Shown one piece after another: positions 31,047 to 39,789 of a stretch of DNA of 64,000 nucleotides. A program made the translations under genes and the position numbers. Positions within the stretch are counted from its first letter, which is position 1; every line of letters starts with the position of its first letter. The notes under the pieces are model-generated. The model made no database searches and had not been told where the DNA came from. It was given only the letters and a program-made list of their open reading frames with translations. The stretch is from Pseudonocardia sp. EC080619-01 (GTDB taxonomy: Bacteria > Actinomycetota > Actinomycetes > Mycobacteriales > Pseudonocardiaceae): NCBI RefSeq assembly GCF_001420995.1, contig NZ_CP012184.1, positions 4,448,501-4,512,500 of the forward strand, read 5' to 3'.

Positions 31047-31436
31047 GTGACCCGGTACCTGAGCCTGTCCGATCTTCTGCGTTTCGCCGCGACCGCGCTC
31101 GGCGAGGAGCCCGTCGTCCGCGACTTCGGCCTGCTGGAGTCCGCCCTGGCCCGGCCCGCCACCACCCTGTTCGGCCAGGACGCCTACCCGACCGTCCACC
31201 TCAAGGCCGCAGCACTGTTGCAGAGCATCTGCGGCAACCACGCGCTGGTCGACGGGAACAAGCGGCTCGCGTGGGCGGCGACCGCCGTGTTCCTCGTGCT
31301 GAACGGGCACCCGCCGCGGATCGACCAGGACGCCGCGTTCGATCTCGTCGTCGCGGTCTCGGAGGGGACCCTGCGCGATCTCGAGCAGATCGCCGCGGCG
31401 CTGGCCGATCTCACGACGGTCCCTGGTGACGGGTGA
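31047..31436 (+). CDS. Doc/Fic-family toxin (death-on-curing type)
   Basis: 129 residues, the length of P1 Doc. The active-site loop is HALVDGNKRLAW (His65 to Arg73), agreeing with HXFX(D/E)GNKR except Leu in place of Phe. The start region YLSLSDLLRFAATALGEEPVVRDFGLLESALARP and LKAAALLQSICGNHALVDGNK are standard for the death-on-curing subfamily. Doc toxins phosphorylate EF-Tu whereas Fic enzymes AMPylate; the GN rather than AN of Doc leaves the chemistry open. Upstream antitoxin makes a type II module. Confidence 0.85.
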   Translation: MTRYLSLSDLLRFAATALGEEPVVRDFGLLESALARPATTLFGQDAYPTVHLKAAALLQSICGNHALVDGNKRLAWAATAVFLVLNGHPPRIDQDAAFDLVVAVSEGTLRDLEQIAAALADLTTVPGDG

Positions 31437-31470
31437 CGGTGGCCCGTGCGGGCTCGTCACACACCGTCGC

Positions 31471-31476
31471 TACCCT
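31471..31476 (+). promoter_or_regulatory. TACCCT -10 box of ndk
   Basis: Seven bases before the GTG of ndk, no Shine-Dalgarno sequence; leaderless pattern, giving ndk its own promoter downstream of the toxin-antitoxin pair. Confidence 0.55.
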
Positions 31477-31483
31477 GGCCCGC

Positions 31484-31894
31484 GTGACTGAACGCACTCT
31501 CGTCCTGGTCAAGCCCGACGGCGTCGCGCGCAAGCTCGTCGGCGAGGTCGTCTCGCGGATCGAGCGCAAGGGCCTCGCCCTCGTCGCCCTCGACCTGCGC
31601 ACCGTCGACCGTGAGCTGGCCACCCAGCACTACGCCGAGCACGACGGCAAGCCCTTCTTCGAGGAGCTGATCTCCTTCATCACCTCCGGCCCGGTCCTGG
31701 CCGCGGTCGTCGAGGGCCCGCGGGCCATCGCCGCCTGGCGTCAGGTCGCCGGCGGGACCGACCCGGTGGAGAAGGCCACCCCCGGCAGCATCCGCGGGGA
31801 CCTCGCCCTGGAGACGGGGTCCAACCTGGTCCACGGCTCGGACTCCCCGGAGTCGGCCGACCGCGAGATCAAGCTCTGGTTCCCGAACCTGTGA
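31484..31894 (+). CDS. ndk: Nucleoside diphosphate kinase
   Basis: 136 residues. The phospho-accepting His117 lies in NLVHGSDSPESADREI; TLVLVKPDGVARKLVGEVVSRIERKG forms the first strand and helix. Balances (d)NTP pools by moving the gamma-phosphate of ATP. The start codon GTG directly follows a -10 box. The next gene overlaps its stop codon by four bases. Confidence 0.97.
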   Translation: MTERTLVLVKPDGVARKLVGEVVSRIERKGLALVALDLRTVDRELATQHYAEHDGKPFFEELISFITSGPVLAAVVEGPRAIAAWRQVAGGTDPVEKATPGSIRGDLALETGSNLVHGSDSPESADREIKLWFPNL

Positions 31895-32412
31895 GTGTCG
31901 ACGCCCCGGCCGTCCACCGGGTCGTCGATCCACCCCCCGGCGCCGTCGCCGCGCTCGGCGATCTCTGGATCGCCGTGACCGAGGCCGGCGGCGCCGTCGA
32001 CTTCGTGCCCGGCTGGGACCCCGGTGAGATCCGTGACCTCGCCGCGGCGACGATCGACGGCGTCCGCTCCGGCGACGCCTGGATGATCGTCGCCGGGGAC
32101 GGGGCCGAGCCCGACGGCACCGTCTTCCTGGCCCGCGGCAGCGGTATCGCGGCGCACCGCGCCGACGTCCAGCGCCTGATGGTCCGCCCGGACCTGCAGG
32201 GCCGTGGGGTCGGGACGGCGCTCCTCGCCGCCGCCGTCGCGCACGGCCGGGAGATGGGCGTCGAGATGGTCACGCTCGGGGCGCGCGGCGGGACGCCGCT
32301 GCCGGCGTTCTACGCCGCCCGCGGGTTCGCCGAGTACGGAAGGCTCCCCGCCGGGGTGCGGCTCGCGCCCGGCGACGCGCGCGACGTGCACCTGTTCGTG
32401 TACCCCCTCTGA
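31891..32412 (+). CDS. GNAT-family N-acetyltransferase
   Basis: 173 residues, GTG overlapping the ndk stop. Acetyl-CoA site: VQRLMVRPDLQGRGVGTALLAAAVAHGREMGV (motif A, Q-x-x-G-x-G as QGRGVG). C-terminal strand pattern PAFYAARGFAEYGRLP is the usual GNAT motif B. Substrate unknown. Translational coupling to ndk is probably local and need not imply a shared pathway. Confidence 0.83.
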   Translation: MSVDAPAVHRVVDPPPGAVAALGDLWIAVTEAGGAVDFVPGWDPGEIRDLAAATIDGVRSGDAWMIVAGDGAEPDGTVFLARGSGIAAHRADVQRLMVRPDLQGRGVGTALLAAAVAHGREMGVEMVTLGARGGTPLPAFYAARGFAEYGRLPAGVRLAPGDARDVHLFVYPL

Positions 32413-32480
32413 CCGGCCGATCGATCAGGTCGCCCGTCGGCCGGATGGCAGGGACGGGCGTTGCGCGCCACCATGAGCGG

Positions 32481-33257
32481 ATGACGGTGCTCACCCCGCG
32501 CCCGACCACCGCGGATCTCGTCCGGAGCGTGGTCGTGGCGGTCCTGGCGATCCTGCAGGTGCTGGTCTCCACGCTGGGCGGATCCGGGATCGGGGAGGTG
32601 GCCGGGTCCTACGACACGCCGCTGCTCGCGGCCGGGTGGGCGTTCTCGATCTGGGGCCTGATCTACCTGGGGTTCGTCGTCTACGCGGCCTACGCGCTGC
32701 TGCCCGCGCAGCGCGGGCGCGGAATCCACCGCCGGGTCGGCTGGTGGCTCGCGGCCTCGGCGGCGCTGAACCCGCTGTGGATCCTGGCGTTCTCGAACCG
32801 CTGGGTCGTCACCGCCGAGGTGGTGCTGATCGGGCTGGTCGCCGTCCTCGCGGTCGCGTACTCGCGGCTGGCGCGCGACGCCGCCGACGGCTGGGTCGAG
32901 CGGCTGGCGTTCCGGCTGCCTGTCGCCCTCTACCTGGGCTGGTCGTCGGCGGCGCTGGTGCTCGGCCTGATGGCCGCCGGTGTCGCGGTCGGCCTGCCCG
33001 CCGACGGCGCGCTGCCCCAGACCGCGGCGATCCTGCTGCTGGTGATGCTGACCGCCGCCGTGCTGTCGGTGATCGGGTCGACCGCGGGTTTCGCGGGCTT
33101 CGCCGCGGCCGTCGTCTGGGCGCTTGCCGGGGTGGCCGCGAACGACCGTCCGATCGCGGTCACCGCCGTCGCCGTCGTCGCCGCGGTGCTGGTCGCGGTG
33201 CAGGCCGGACGCCGGATCGGCCGGTCGGTCCAGCCGGCCCGGCTCGCGCTGGGCTGA
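32481..33257 (+). CDS. TspO/tryptophan-rich-sensory-protein-like membrane protein
   Basis: 258 residues from the ATG at 32481 (a start at 32445 would add an unlikely hydrophilic leader). Eight or so hydrophobic segments. Segment LLAAGWAFSIWGLIYLGFVVYAAYALLP and WWLAASAALNPLWILAFSNRWVVTAE resemble the W/P/N pattern of TspO-like proteins but the protein is longer than classical TspO (about 150). Such long relatives are of unknown role, possibly tetrapyrrole or lipid sensing. Single gene between GNAT and dapA. Confidence 0.65.
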   Translation: MTVLTPRPTTADLVRSVVVAVLAILQVLVSTLGGSGIGEVAGSYDTPLLAAGWAFSIWGLIYLGFVVYAAYALLPAQRGRGIHRRVGWWLAASAALNPLWILAFSNRWVVTAEVVLIGLVAVLAVAYSRLARDAADGWVERLAFRLPVALYLGWSSAALVLGLMAAGVAVGLPADGALPQTAAILLLVMLTAAVLSVIGSTAGFAGFAAAVVWALAGVAANDRPIAVTAVAVVAAVLVAVQAGRRIGRSVQPARLALG

Positions 33258-33336
33258 GTGCCACGAACCCGGTGGCGTCGTCGGGGTCGCTTGCTACCGT
33301 CGTGCCGGCACAGCAGCGGTACCAGGGAGGACCGGA

Positions 33337-34215
33337 ATGATCACCGGGAGCATCGTCGCGATCGTGACCCCGATGCACGACGACGGCGAGGTCGACCACA
33401 AGGCCCTCGGCGAGCTCGTCGAGCGCCAGATCGACGCGGGCACCTCCGCGATCGTCTCGGTCGGCACCACCGGTGAGTCGTCGACGCTGTCGGTGCTGGA
33501 GCACACCGAGGTCATGCGCCGCACCATCGAGGTCGCGAACGGGCGGGTCCCCGTCATCGCCGGCACCGGTGCCAACTCCACCGACGAGGCCGTGCACCTC
33601 ACCCGGGCCGCCCGCGCCGCCGGTGCCGACGGCGCCCTGCTGGTCACGCCGTACTACAACAAGCCCCCGCAGGAGGGGCTGTACCAGCACTTCAAGCGGA
33701 TCGCGGAGACCGTCGCCATCCCGCAGTACCTCTACAACGTGCCGGGGCGCACCGCCTGCGACCTCCTCCCGACGACGGTCGCGCGGCTGGCCGAGATCCC
33801 GAACATCGTCGGGCTCAAGGAGGCCAAGGGCGATCTCGACCGCGTCCGCGAGCTGGTCGCCCTCGGCCTCGACGACTTCGCGCTCTACTCCGGCGACGAC
33901 GGCACCGCCCGCGCGTCGATGCTCGCCGGGTTCCACGGCGACATCTCGGTCACGGCCAACGTCGCCCCCGAGCCGATGGCCCGGATGTGCAAGGCCGCCG
34001 TCGCCGGCGACGCCGAGACCGCCGCCGCGCTGGACGCCGACCTCGCGGGCCTGCACGCCGCCCTGTTCTCGGAGCCGAACCCGATCCCGGTGAAGTGGGC
34101 GCTGGCCGAGCTGGGCCTCATGCCCGGCGGGATCCGGCTGCCGCTGGTGCCGCTCGACGAGTGGCACCACGAGGACGTCCGCGCCGCGCTGCGCGCTGCC
34201 GAGCTGCTCGCCTGA
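33337..34215 (+). CDS. dapA: 4-hydroxy-tetrahydrodipicolinate synthase, proteobacterial type
   Basis: 292 residues with AGGGAGG before the ATG. Schiff-base Lys161 (VGLKEAKGD), Tyr133 (LYNVPGR), and the SVGTTGES loop. It condenses pyruvate and aspartate semialdehyde, the first step specific for lysine/diaminopimelate. Length and even residue numbering equal E. coli DapA as I remember it, and blocks such as FTGSIVAIVTPM, GTSAIVSVGTTGES, TPYYNKPPQEGLYQHFK and EPNPIPVKWA match that branch rather than the longer actinobacterial DapA (about 300+, dapB-linked). May be a second copy or a transferred gene. The neighbours are unrelated to lysine synthesis. Confidence 0.9.
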   Translation: MITGSIVAIVTPMHDDGEVDHKALGELVERQIDAGTSAIVSVGTTGESSTLSVLEHTEVMRRTIEVANGRVPVIAGTGANSTDEAVHLTRAARAAGADGALLVTPYYNKPPQEGLYQHFKRIAETVAIPQYLYNVPGRTACDLLPTTVARLAEIPNIVGLKEAKGDLDRVRELVALGLDDFALYSGDDGTARASMLAGFHGDISVTANVAPEPMARMCKAAVAGDAETAAALDADLAGLHAALFSEPNPIPVKWALAELGLMPGGIRLPLVPLDEWHHEDVRAALRAAELLA

Positions 34216-34229
34216 CCCGCGGCCCCGGC

Positions 34230-34841
34230 TCAGTCCGGGGGATCGGCGATGCCGGCCAGGCACAGGTACATGTCCGAGACCTCGCCGGCGAGCGCCTCGA
34301 GCCTGTCCGGCTCCGCCGCGGCCAGACGTGCGAACCGGGCGATCAGGCCGGTGATCGCCACCGAGATCCGGTCCGGGGGCACCACGGGCCGGGCGACGCC
34401 GTCGTCGGCGAGCCGTTCGAGGAAGCGGGTGTTGCGGCGCTCCGCGCGGGCGAACACCTCGTCGTGCACCTCGCGCAGCGCCGGGTCGGCGAGCGCCTGG
34501 TGGGCGAGGATCGTCAGCAGCCCGTCGTGACGGGTGTAGGCGCGCAGGTAGCCGGCGACGATCTCGCGGACCATCGTCGCCGGTGACCCGCTCGGCGTGC
34601 GCTCCTGGAGGCGCAGGAACTCCGCCCGGACGCGGTCGACCAGCGCCCGGAACACGGCGTCCTTCGAGTCGAAGTAGGAGTACACCGTCGGCCGGGTCAC
34701 CCCCGCCGCCGACGCCAGCGCCGCGACCGTCGTCGCCTCGTACCCGAGCCGCCGGAACACGCCCTCGGCGGTGTCGAGCAGCAGGGCGCGCCGGTCCTCC
34801 GCCGGGACGGCCCGGCCACCGAGCCCCGCGGCCTGCGACAT
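34230..34841 (-). CDS. TetR-family transcriptional regulator
   Basis: 203 residues. The helix-turn-helix is at residues 18-64: RALLLDTAEGVFRRLGYEATTVAALASAAGVTRPTVYSYFDSKDAVFRAL. The C-terminal ligand-binding part is hydrophobic and helical with no known ligand. Divergent from an acyl-CoA ligase/carboxylase operon with an 83-bp gap that includes a TTGACA-CCCA-TGTAAA inverted repeat, so it probably represses that operon and itself and responds to an acyl-CoA or related molecule. Confidence 0.9.
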   Translation of the reverse strand: MSQAAGLGGRAVPAEDRRALLLDTAEGVFRRLGYEATTVAALASAAGVTRPTVYSYFDSKDAVFRALVDRVRAEFLRLQERTPSGSPATMVREIVAGYLRAYTRHDGLLTILAHQALADPALREVHDEVFARAERRNTRFLERLADDGVARPVVPPDRISVAITGLIARFARLAAAEPDRLEALAGEVSDMYLCLAGIADPPD

Positions 34842-34870
34842 GGGGCCACTCTCGCACGCGGCCGGCTCAC

Positions 34871-34886
34871 TTGACACCCATGTAAA
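34871..34886. promoter_or_regulatory. Candidate TetR operator
   Basis: Imperfect palindrome TTGACA-CCCA-TGTAAA (arms match 5 of 6) midway between the divergent tetR and acyl-CoA ligase genes; it coincides with a possible -35 TTGACA. Confidence 0.5.
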
Positions 34887-34924
34887 GTCAGCGTCGTCCA
34901 CGCCGCCCGACGAGGGGTGCCGAT

Positions 34925-36523
34925 GTGAGCCTTCCGCCGATCGCCGAGCGCACGCTGCGCGCCGCCTACGACCGTGCCCTCGCGGAGTCCCCGGACGCCG
35001 TCGCGCAGGTGGGGCCGGACGGCCGGTACACCGTCGCCGGGAGCCACGAGCGCTCGCTGCGCGTCGCGGCCGGGTTCTCGGCACTCGGCGCGGCCCGGCA
35101 GGACACCGTCGCGCTGCTGCTGGACAACTCGCTCGACGCCGTCCACACCTGGTCGGGGGCCGGACTCGGCGGGTTCGTCGAGGTCCCGGTGAACACCGCG
35201 TACACGGGCTCGTTCCTCACCCACGTCCTCGAGGACTCGGCCGCCGGGATCCTGGTCTGCGAGGACGCCCACGTCGAACGGGTCGCCCGGGTCGCCGGGG
35301 ACCTGACGGCGCTGCGGACACTCGTCGTCCGGGGTGATCCCGCGGCCGCGGACGGCCTGCGGGACCGGTTCCGCGTCGTCGGTTTCGACGAGCTGCTCGC
35401 CCACGAGCCCGCCGCACCCGTCACGCTCGATCCCGGCGAGCTCATGGCGCTGATGTACACCTCGGGCACCACCGGAAGGTCCAAGGGCGTCCGGATCCCG
35501 CACGCGCACGCCTACACCTACGCCTCCCGCGAGGACCAGGCGCGCCCCGTCCCGAGCGACCGGATCCTCGTCACGCTGCCGCTGTTCCACCTCGCGGGTC
35601 AGTGGTTCGGCGTCTACCAGGCCCTGATCCACCGGGCGCTGTGCGTGATCGAGCCCGGTTTCTCGGTCAGCCGGTTCTGGCCGACGGTCCGCGAGCACGG
35701 CATCACGGTCACCGTGATGCTCGGTGCGATGGCCGAGCTGCTCCAGCAGGCGCAGCGCCGCCCCGACGACGCGGACAACCCCCTGGAGCTGGCCGTCATG
35801 GCGCCGCTGGCCAGCGACGTCGACGGGTTCCGTGCGCGGTTCGGGATCGACCTCGCCGCCGTCTACGGGATGAGCGAGATCGGCTGCGTGCTCAACGGGC
35901 CACCGGAGACCGTGGTCGGCGGCGAGTGCGGCTTCCCGCGGCCCGGCTACGAGCTCCGCCTCGTCGACTCCGCCGGCCACGACGTGCCGTCCGGGTCCGT
36001 CGGCGAGCTGTGGGTCCGGCCCGAGGAGCCGCTGACCGTGATGCAGGGCTACCACGGCCTGCCGGAGAAGACCGCCGAGACGCTCGTCGACGGCTGGGTG
36101 CACACCGGCGACGCCTTCCGGGCCGACTCCGAGGGCCGGTTCTTCTTCGCCGACCGGATGAAGGACGCGCTGCGCAGGCGTGGCGAGAACATCTCCAGCT
36201 TCGAGGTGGAGCGCGTGATCAACGAGCATCCCGACGTGTACGAGAGCGCCGTCGTCGCGGTGCCCTCCGAGCTGACCGAGGACGAGATCAAGGCCGTCGT
36301 CGTTCCGCGGGAGGGCCGCACCGTCGATCCCGTCGAGCTGACCCGGTTCCTGGTCGAGCGGCTGCCGTACTTCATGGTGCCCCGCTACGTCGCGTTCGCC
36401 CCCGAGCTGCCCAAGACCCCGACCCAGAAGGTGCACAAGCACGTGCTGCGCGAGTCCGGCGCCGGGACCGGCGTGTGGGACCGCGAGGCCGCCGGGATCG
36501 TCGTGCGGAGGCCGGGCCGGTGA
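34925..36523 (+). CDS. AMP-dependent acyl-CoA synthetase/ligase
   Basis: 532 residues from a GTG with GAGGGG eight bases before it. ANL-family motifs: A3 YTSGTTGRSKGVRI (178-191), A5 YGMSEIG, A7 WVHTGDAF, and DRMKDALRRRGENISSFEVE with the catalytic Lys in PTQKVHKH near the end. It activates a carboxylic acid as acyl-AMP and forms the CoA thioester; chain length is not readable. The next gene overlaps its stop (GTGA), an acyl-CoA carboxylase, suggesting the product is carboxylated next. TetR control expected. Confidence 0.9.
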   Translation: MSLPPIAERTLRAAYDRALAESPDAVAQVGPDGRYTVAGSHERSLRVAAGFSALGAARQDTVALLLDNSLDAVHTWSGAGLGGFVEVPVNTAYTGSFLTHVLEDSAAGILVCEDAHVERVARVAGDLTALRTLVVRGDPAAADGLRDRFRVVGFDELLAHEPAAPVTLDPGELMALMYTSGTTGRSKGVRIPHAHAYTYASREDQARPVPSDRILVTLPLFHLAGQWFGVYQALIHRALCVIEPGFSVSRFWPTVREHGITVTVMLGAMAELLQQAQRRPDDADNPLELAVMAPLASDVDGFRARFGIDLAAVYGMSEIGCVLNGPPETVVGGECGFPRPGYELRLVDSAGHDVPSGSVGELWVRPEEPLTVMQGYHGLPEKTAETLVDGWVHTGDAFRADSEGRFFFADRMKDALRRRGENISSFEVERVINEHPDVYESAVVAVPSELTEDEIKAVVVPREGRTVDPVELTRFLVERLPYFMVPRYVAFAPELPKTPTQKVHKHVLRESGAGTGVWDREAAGIVVRRPGR

Positions 36524-39500
36524 GCGGGACGCTGCTGGTCGCGAACCGGGCCGAGATCGCCGTCCGGATCATGGACACGGCGTCGGCGCTCGGGATCGGG
36601 ACGGTCGCCGTGCACCCCGCCGACGACGCCGCGTGCCTGCACGTCGTGCGCGCGGACCGGGCCGTCGAGCTCCCCGGCACCGGGGCCGCGGCCTACCTGG
36701 ACGTCGACCGGATCGTGCGCGCGGCCGTCGACACCGGAGCCGACGCCCTGCACCCCGGCTACGGGTTCCTGTCCGAGAACCCGGCGCTCGCCCGGGCCTG
36801 CGCCGCCCACGGCGTCACCTTCGTCGGCCCGGCGCCGGAGGCGCTGGAGCTGTTCGGGGACAAGGCTTCCGCGCGCGAGCGGGCCGCCGCGCTGGGCGTC
36901 CCGGTGCTGGAGGCGGTCGCCCCCGACGACGGCGCGGCGCTGCTGTCCCGGCTCGGCCCCGGCGGCGCGGTCATGGTCAAGGCCCGCTCCGGCGGTGGCG
37001 GACGCGGGATGCGGCCGGTCACCGACGCCGCCCACCTCGACGACGCCGTCCGCCGGTGCGCCTCCGAGGCCAGGACCTCGTTCGGCGACGGCGAGGTGCT
37101 CGTCGAGCGGCTCCTCCCGCGCGCCCGGCACGTCGAGGTCCAGCTCCTCGGGGACGGGACCGACGTCGTCGTCCTCGGCGACCGGGACTGCTCGGCCCAG
37201 CGGCACCGGCAGAAGCTGGTCGAGATCGGCCCCGCGCCGGCCCTGCCCGGCGACGTCCGGGCCCGTCTGCACGACGCCGCGCTGCGCCTGCTCGCCGGGT
37301 ACTCCGGCCTCGCGACCGCGGAGTTCCTGGTCGCGGGTGCCGAGATCGCGTTCCTGGAGGTCAACCCGCGGATCCAGGTCGAGCACACGGTCACCGAGGA
37401 GACGACCGGACTGGACCTGGTCGAGCTCGGCCTGCGGGTCGCCCGCGGCGCGCGGCTCGCCGACCTCGGGCTCACCGCGCCACCCGTCCCGCGCGGTACC
37501 GCGGTGCAGGCCCGGGTGAACGCCGAGGCCGTCGGACCGGACGGGTCCCGTGCCCCGGCGGCCGGGACGCTGACCCGGTTCCAGCCGCCCGCCGGGCGCG
37601 GGATCCGCGTCGACACCCACGGCTACGCCGGCTACCCGGTCGGGCCCCGGTACGACCCGTTGCTGGCCAAGGTCGTCACCCGCGGCGCGGACGCCGCCAC
37701 GGCCGCCGCGGCGGCCCGGCGGGCGCTGGCCGGGTTCGACGTGGCCGGGGTCGAGGTGAACATCGGGCTGCTGCAGGCGCTGCTGGCGCTGCCGGAACTG
37801 GTCGACGGGACGCTGGACACGTCCTATGTGGACCGGAACGTCGGCGGCCTGGCGGGCGCGGAGCGCGAGTCGGTGCTGCCCCCGGCCGGGCCGGCTGACC
37901 CGTCGGGGACCGGGGCAGGCCCGGTCGCGTCCGCCGGACGGACCGCGGTGCCGGAGGACCGGACCGCCGTCCGTGCGGCGCGGCCGGGCGTCGTCGTCGC
38001 GCTCCCCGCGGGTGTCGGGGACGTGGTCGGTGCCCGCGGCGAGGTCGTCGTCCTCGAGGCGATGAAGATGGAGCACCCGGTCACCGCGGGCACGCCGGGC
38101 CGGGTCGAGTCGCTCGCCGTCGCCGTCGGTGACGCCGTCGAGGCGGGTGACCTGCTCGCCGTCCTCGCCGACGCCGACGCGGCCGAGGACGCCGAGTGCG
38201 CCGGGGCGGACGACCCGGACCGGATCCGGCCCGATCTCGCCGAGGTGCGGGACCGTCGGCGCACCGGGCTCGACGAGGGCAGGGCCGCCGCCGTCGCCCG
38301 GCGCCGTGACGCCGGGCGGCGCACCGCCCGGGAGAACATCGCGGACCTCCTCGACCCGGACAGCTTCGTCGAGTACGGCGCGCTCACCCTCGCGGCGCAG
38401 CGCGCCCGGCGCAGCGTCGACGAGCTCGTCGCGAAGACCCCGGCGGACGGCCTGGTCACCGGGACCGGGACGGTCGGCGGGCGACCGGTCGCCGTGATGT
38501 CCTACGACTACACCGTCCTGGCCGGCACCCAGGGCGTGCACAACCACCACAAGACGGACCGGCTCTTCCGGCTGGCCGAGCGCGAGCACCTGCCGGTCGT
38601 CGTGTTCGCCGAGGGCGGCGGCGGGCGCCCGGGGGACACCGACACCTCGGCGGTCGCCCAGCTCGACGTCCCGACGTTCCGGCTGTTCGCCCGGCTCCGC
38701 GGACGGGTGCCGACGGTCGCCGTCGTCGCCGGGTACTGCTTCGCGGGCAACGCCGCGCTCGCCGGTGCCTGCGACCTGATCGTCGCGACCGAGGGGAGCA
38801 GCCTCGGCATGGGCGGGCCCGCGATGATCGAGGGCGGCGGGCTCGGCGTCGTCGCGCCGTCCGACGTCGGGCCGATGTCGATGCAGTGGGCCAACGGCGT
38901 CGTCGACCTGCTGGTGCCGGACGAGGTGGCCGCGGTCGCCGAGGCCCGCCGCTACCTGCTGCACGTCGGCGGCGACCCGGTCCCCGGCGAGCACGCCGAC
39001 CAGCGGGCGCTGCGCCACGCGGTCCCGGAGAACCGGGTCCGGGCCTACGACGTCCGGCGCGTCCTCGACGTCCTGTTCGACACCGGCAGTGTCGTGGAGG
39101 TGCGCGGCGGGTTCGGGGCCGGGATCGTCACGGCGTTCGCCCGGCTCGACGGCCTCGCCGTCGGCGTCCTCGCGAACGACCCGGAGCATCTCGGTGGCGC
39201 GATCGACGGCGACGCCGCCGACAAGGCCACCGCGTTCCTGCAGCTGTGCGAGGCCCGCGGGCTGCCGGTGGTGTCGTTGTGCGACACCCCCGGGTTCATG
39301 GTCGGTCCGGACGCCGAGCGGACGGCGACCGTGCGCCGGTTCGGCGCGATGTTCGTCGCCGGGGCGCAGCTCACGGTGCCGCTGGTGGCGGTCGTGCTGC
39401 GCAAGGGCTACGGACTCGGGGCGATGGCGATGGCCGGCGGCGACCTGCACGCCCCCGTGCTCACCGTGGCCTGGCCGACCGGCGAGTTCGGCGGGATGGG

Positions 39501-39714
39501 CCTGGAGGGGGCGGTCCGTCTCGGCTACCGCGACGAGCTGGCCGCGATCGACGACGCCGACGCCCGGCAGGTCCGCTACGACGAGCTGGTCGCGGGCTAC
39601 TACGAGCGCGGCAAGGCGCTGAGCGTCGCGACGGTCTTCGAGATCGACGACGTGATCGACCCGGCCGACACCCGCACCCTGCTGACCCGGGCCCTGGGGA
39701 ACCGGGGGCGCTGA
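36520..39714 (+). CDS. Single-chain acyl-CoA carboxylase (biotin carboxylase-BCCP-carboxyltransferase fusion)
   Basis: 1,064 residues. Domains in order: biotin carboxylase (1-450; ATP-grasp loop KARSGGGGRGM, QRRHQKLVEIGPAP-type SAQRHRQKLVEIGP and EVNPRIQVEHTVTEE), a short linker, biotinyl domain (about 485-555; biotinyl-lysine Lys516 in LEAMKMEHP), and carboxyltransferase (about 570-1064; YDYTVLAGTQGVHNHHKTDRLF, GYCFAGNAALAGACDLIV, GLAVGVLANDP, TPGFMVGPDAE). The architecture matches the single-chain, multi-domain long-chain acyl-CoA carboxylases (LCC) described from Mycobacterium avium. Most actinobacterial ACC/PCC enzymes are split into two subunits. Substrate unknown; coupled to an acyl-CoA ligase. 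Confidence 0.9.
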   Translation: MSGTLLVANRAEIAVRIMDTASALGIGTVAVHPADDAACLHVVRADRAVELPGTGAAAYLDVDRIVRAAVDTGADALHPGYGFLSENPALARACAAHGVTFVGPAPEALELFGDKASARERAAALGVPVLEAVAPDDGAALLSRLGPGGAVMVKARSGGGGRGMRPVTDAAHLDDAVRRCASEARTSFGDGEVLVERLLPRARHVEVQLLGDGTDVVVLGDRDCSAQRHRQKLVEIGPAPALPGDVRARLHDAALRLLAGYSGLATAEFLVAGAEIAFLEVNPRIQVEHTVTEETTGLDLVELGLRVARGARLADLGLTAPPVPRGTAVQARVNAEAVGPDGSRAPAAGTLTRFQPPAGRGIRVDTHGYAGYPVGPRYDPLLAKVVTRGADAATAAAAARRALAGFDVAGVEVNIGLLQALLALPELVDGTLDTSYVDRNVGGLAGAERESVLPPAGPADPSGTGAGPVASAGRTAVPEDRTAVRAARPGVVVALPAGVGDVVGARGEVVVLEAMKMEHPVTAGTPGRVESLAVAVGDAVEAGDLLAVLADADAAEDAECAGADDPDRIRPDLAEVRDRRRTGLDEGRAAAVARRRDAGRRTARENIADLLDPDSFVEYGALTLAAQRARRSVDELVAKTPADGLVTGTGTVGGRPVAVMSYDYTVLAGTQGVHNHHKTDRLFRLAEREHLPVVVFAEGGGGRPGDTDTSAVAQLDVPTFRLFARLRGRVPTVAVVAGYCFAGNAALAGACDLIVATEGSSLGMGGPAMIEGGGLGVVAPSDVGPMSMQWANGVVDLLVPDEVAAVAEARRYLLHVGGDPVPGEHADQRALRHAVPENRVRAYDVRRVLDVLFDTGSVVEVRGGFGAGIVTAFARLDGLAVGVLANDPEHLGGAIDGDAADKATAFLQLCEARGLPVVSLCDTPGFMVGPDAERTATVRRFGAMFVAGAQLTVPLVAVVLRKGYGLGAMAMAGGDLHAPVLTVAWPTGEFGGMGLEGAVRLGYRDELAAIDDADARQVRYDELVAGYYERGKALSVATVFEIDDVIDPADTRTLLTRALGNRGR

Positions 39715-39777
39715 GCTCGTCGACCGGCCGCCATGCCCCCGTCATCTGCGGGCAGGTCACCCGACAGCGGCGGTTCC

Positions 39778-39783
39778 TAGGGT
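39778..39783 (+). promoter_or_regulatory. TAGGGT -10 box of the GDPD gene
   Basis: Six bases before the GTG at 39790; no ribosome site; leaderless pattern. Confidence 0.6.
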
Positions 39784-39789
39784 CGCGCC

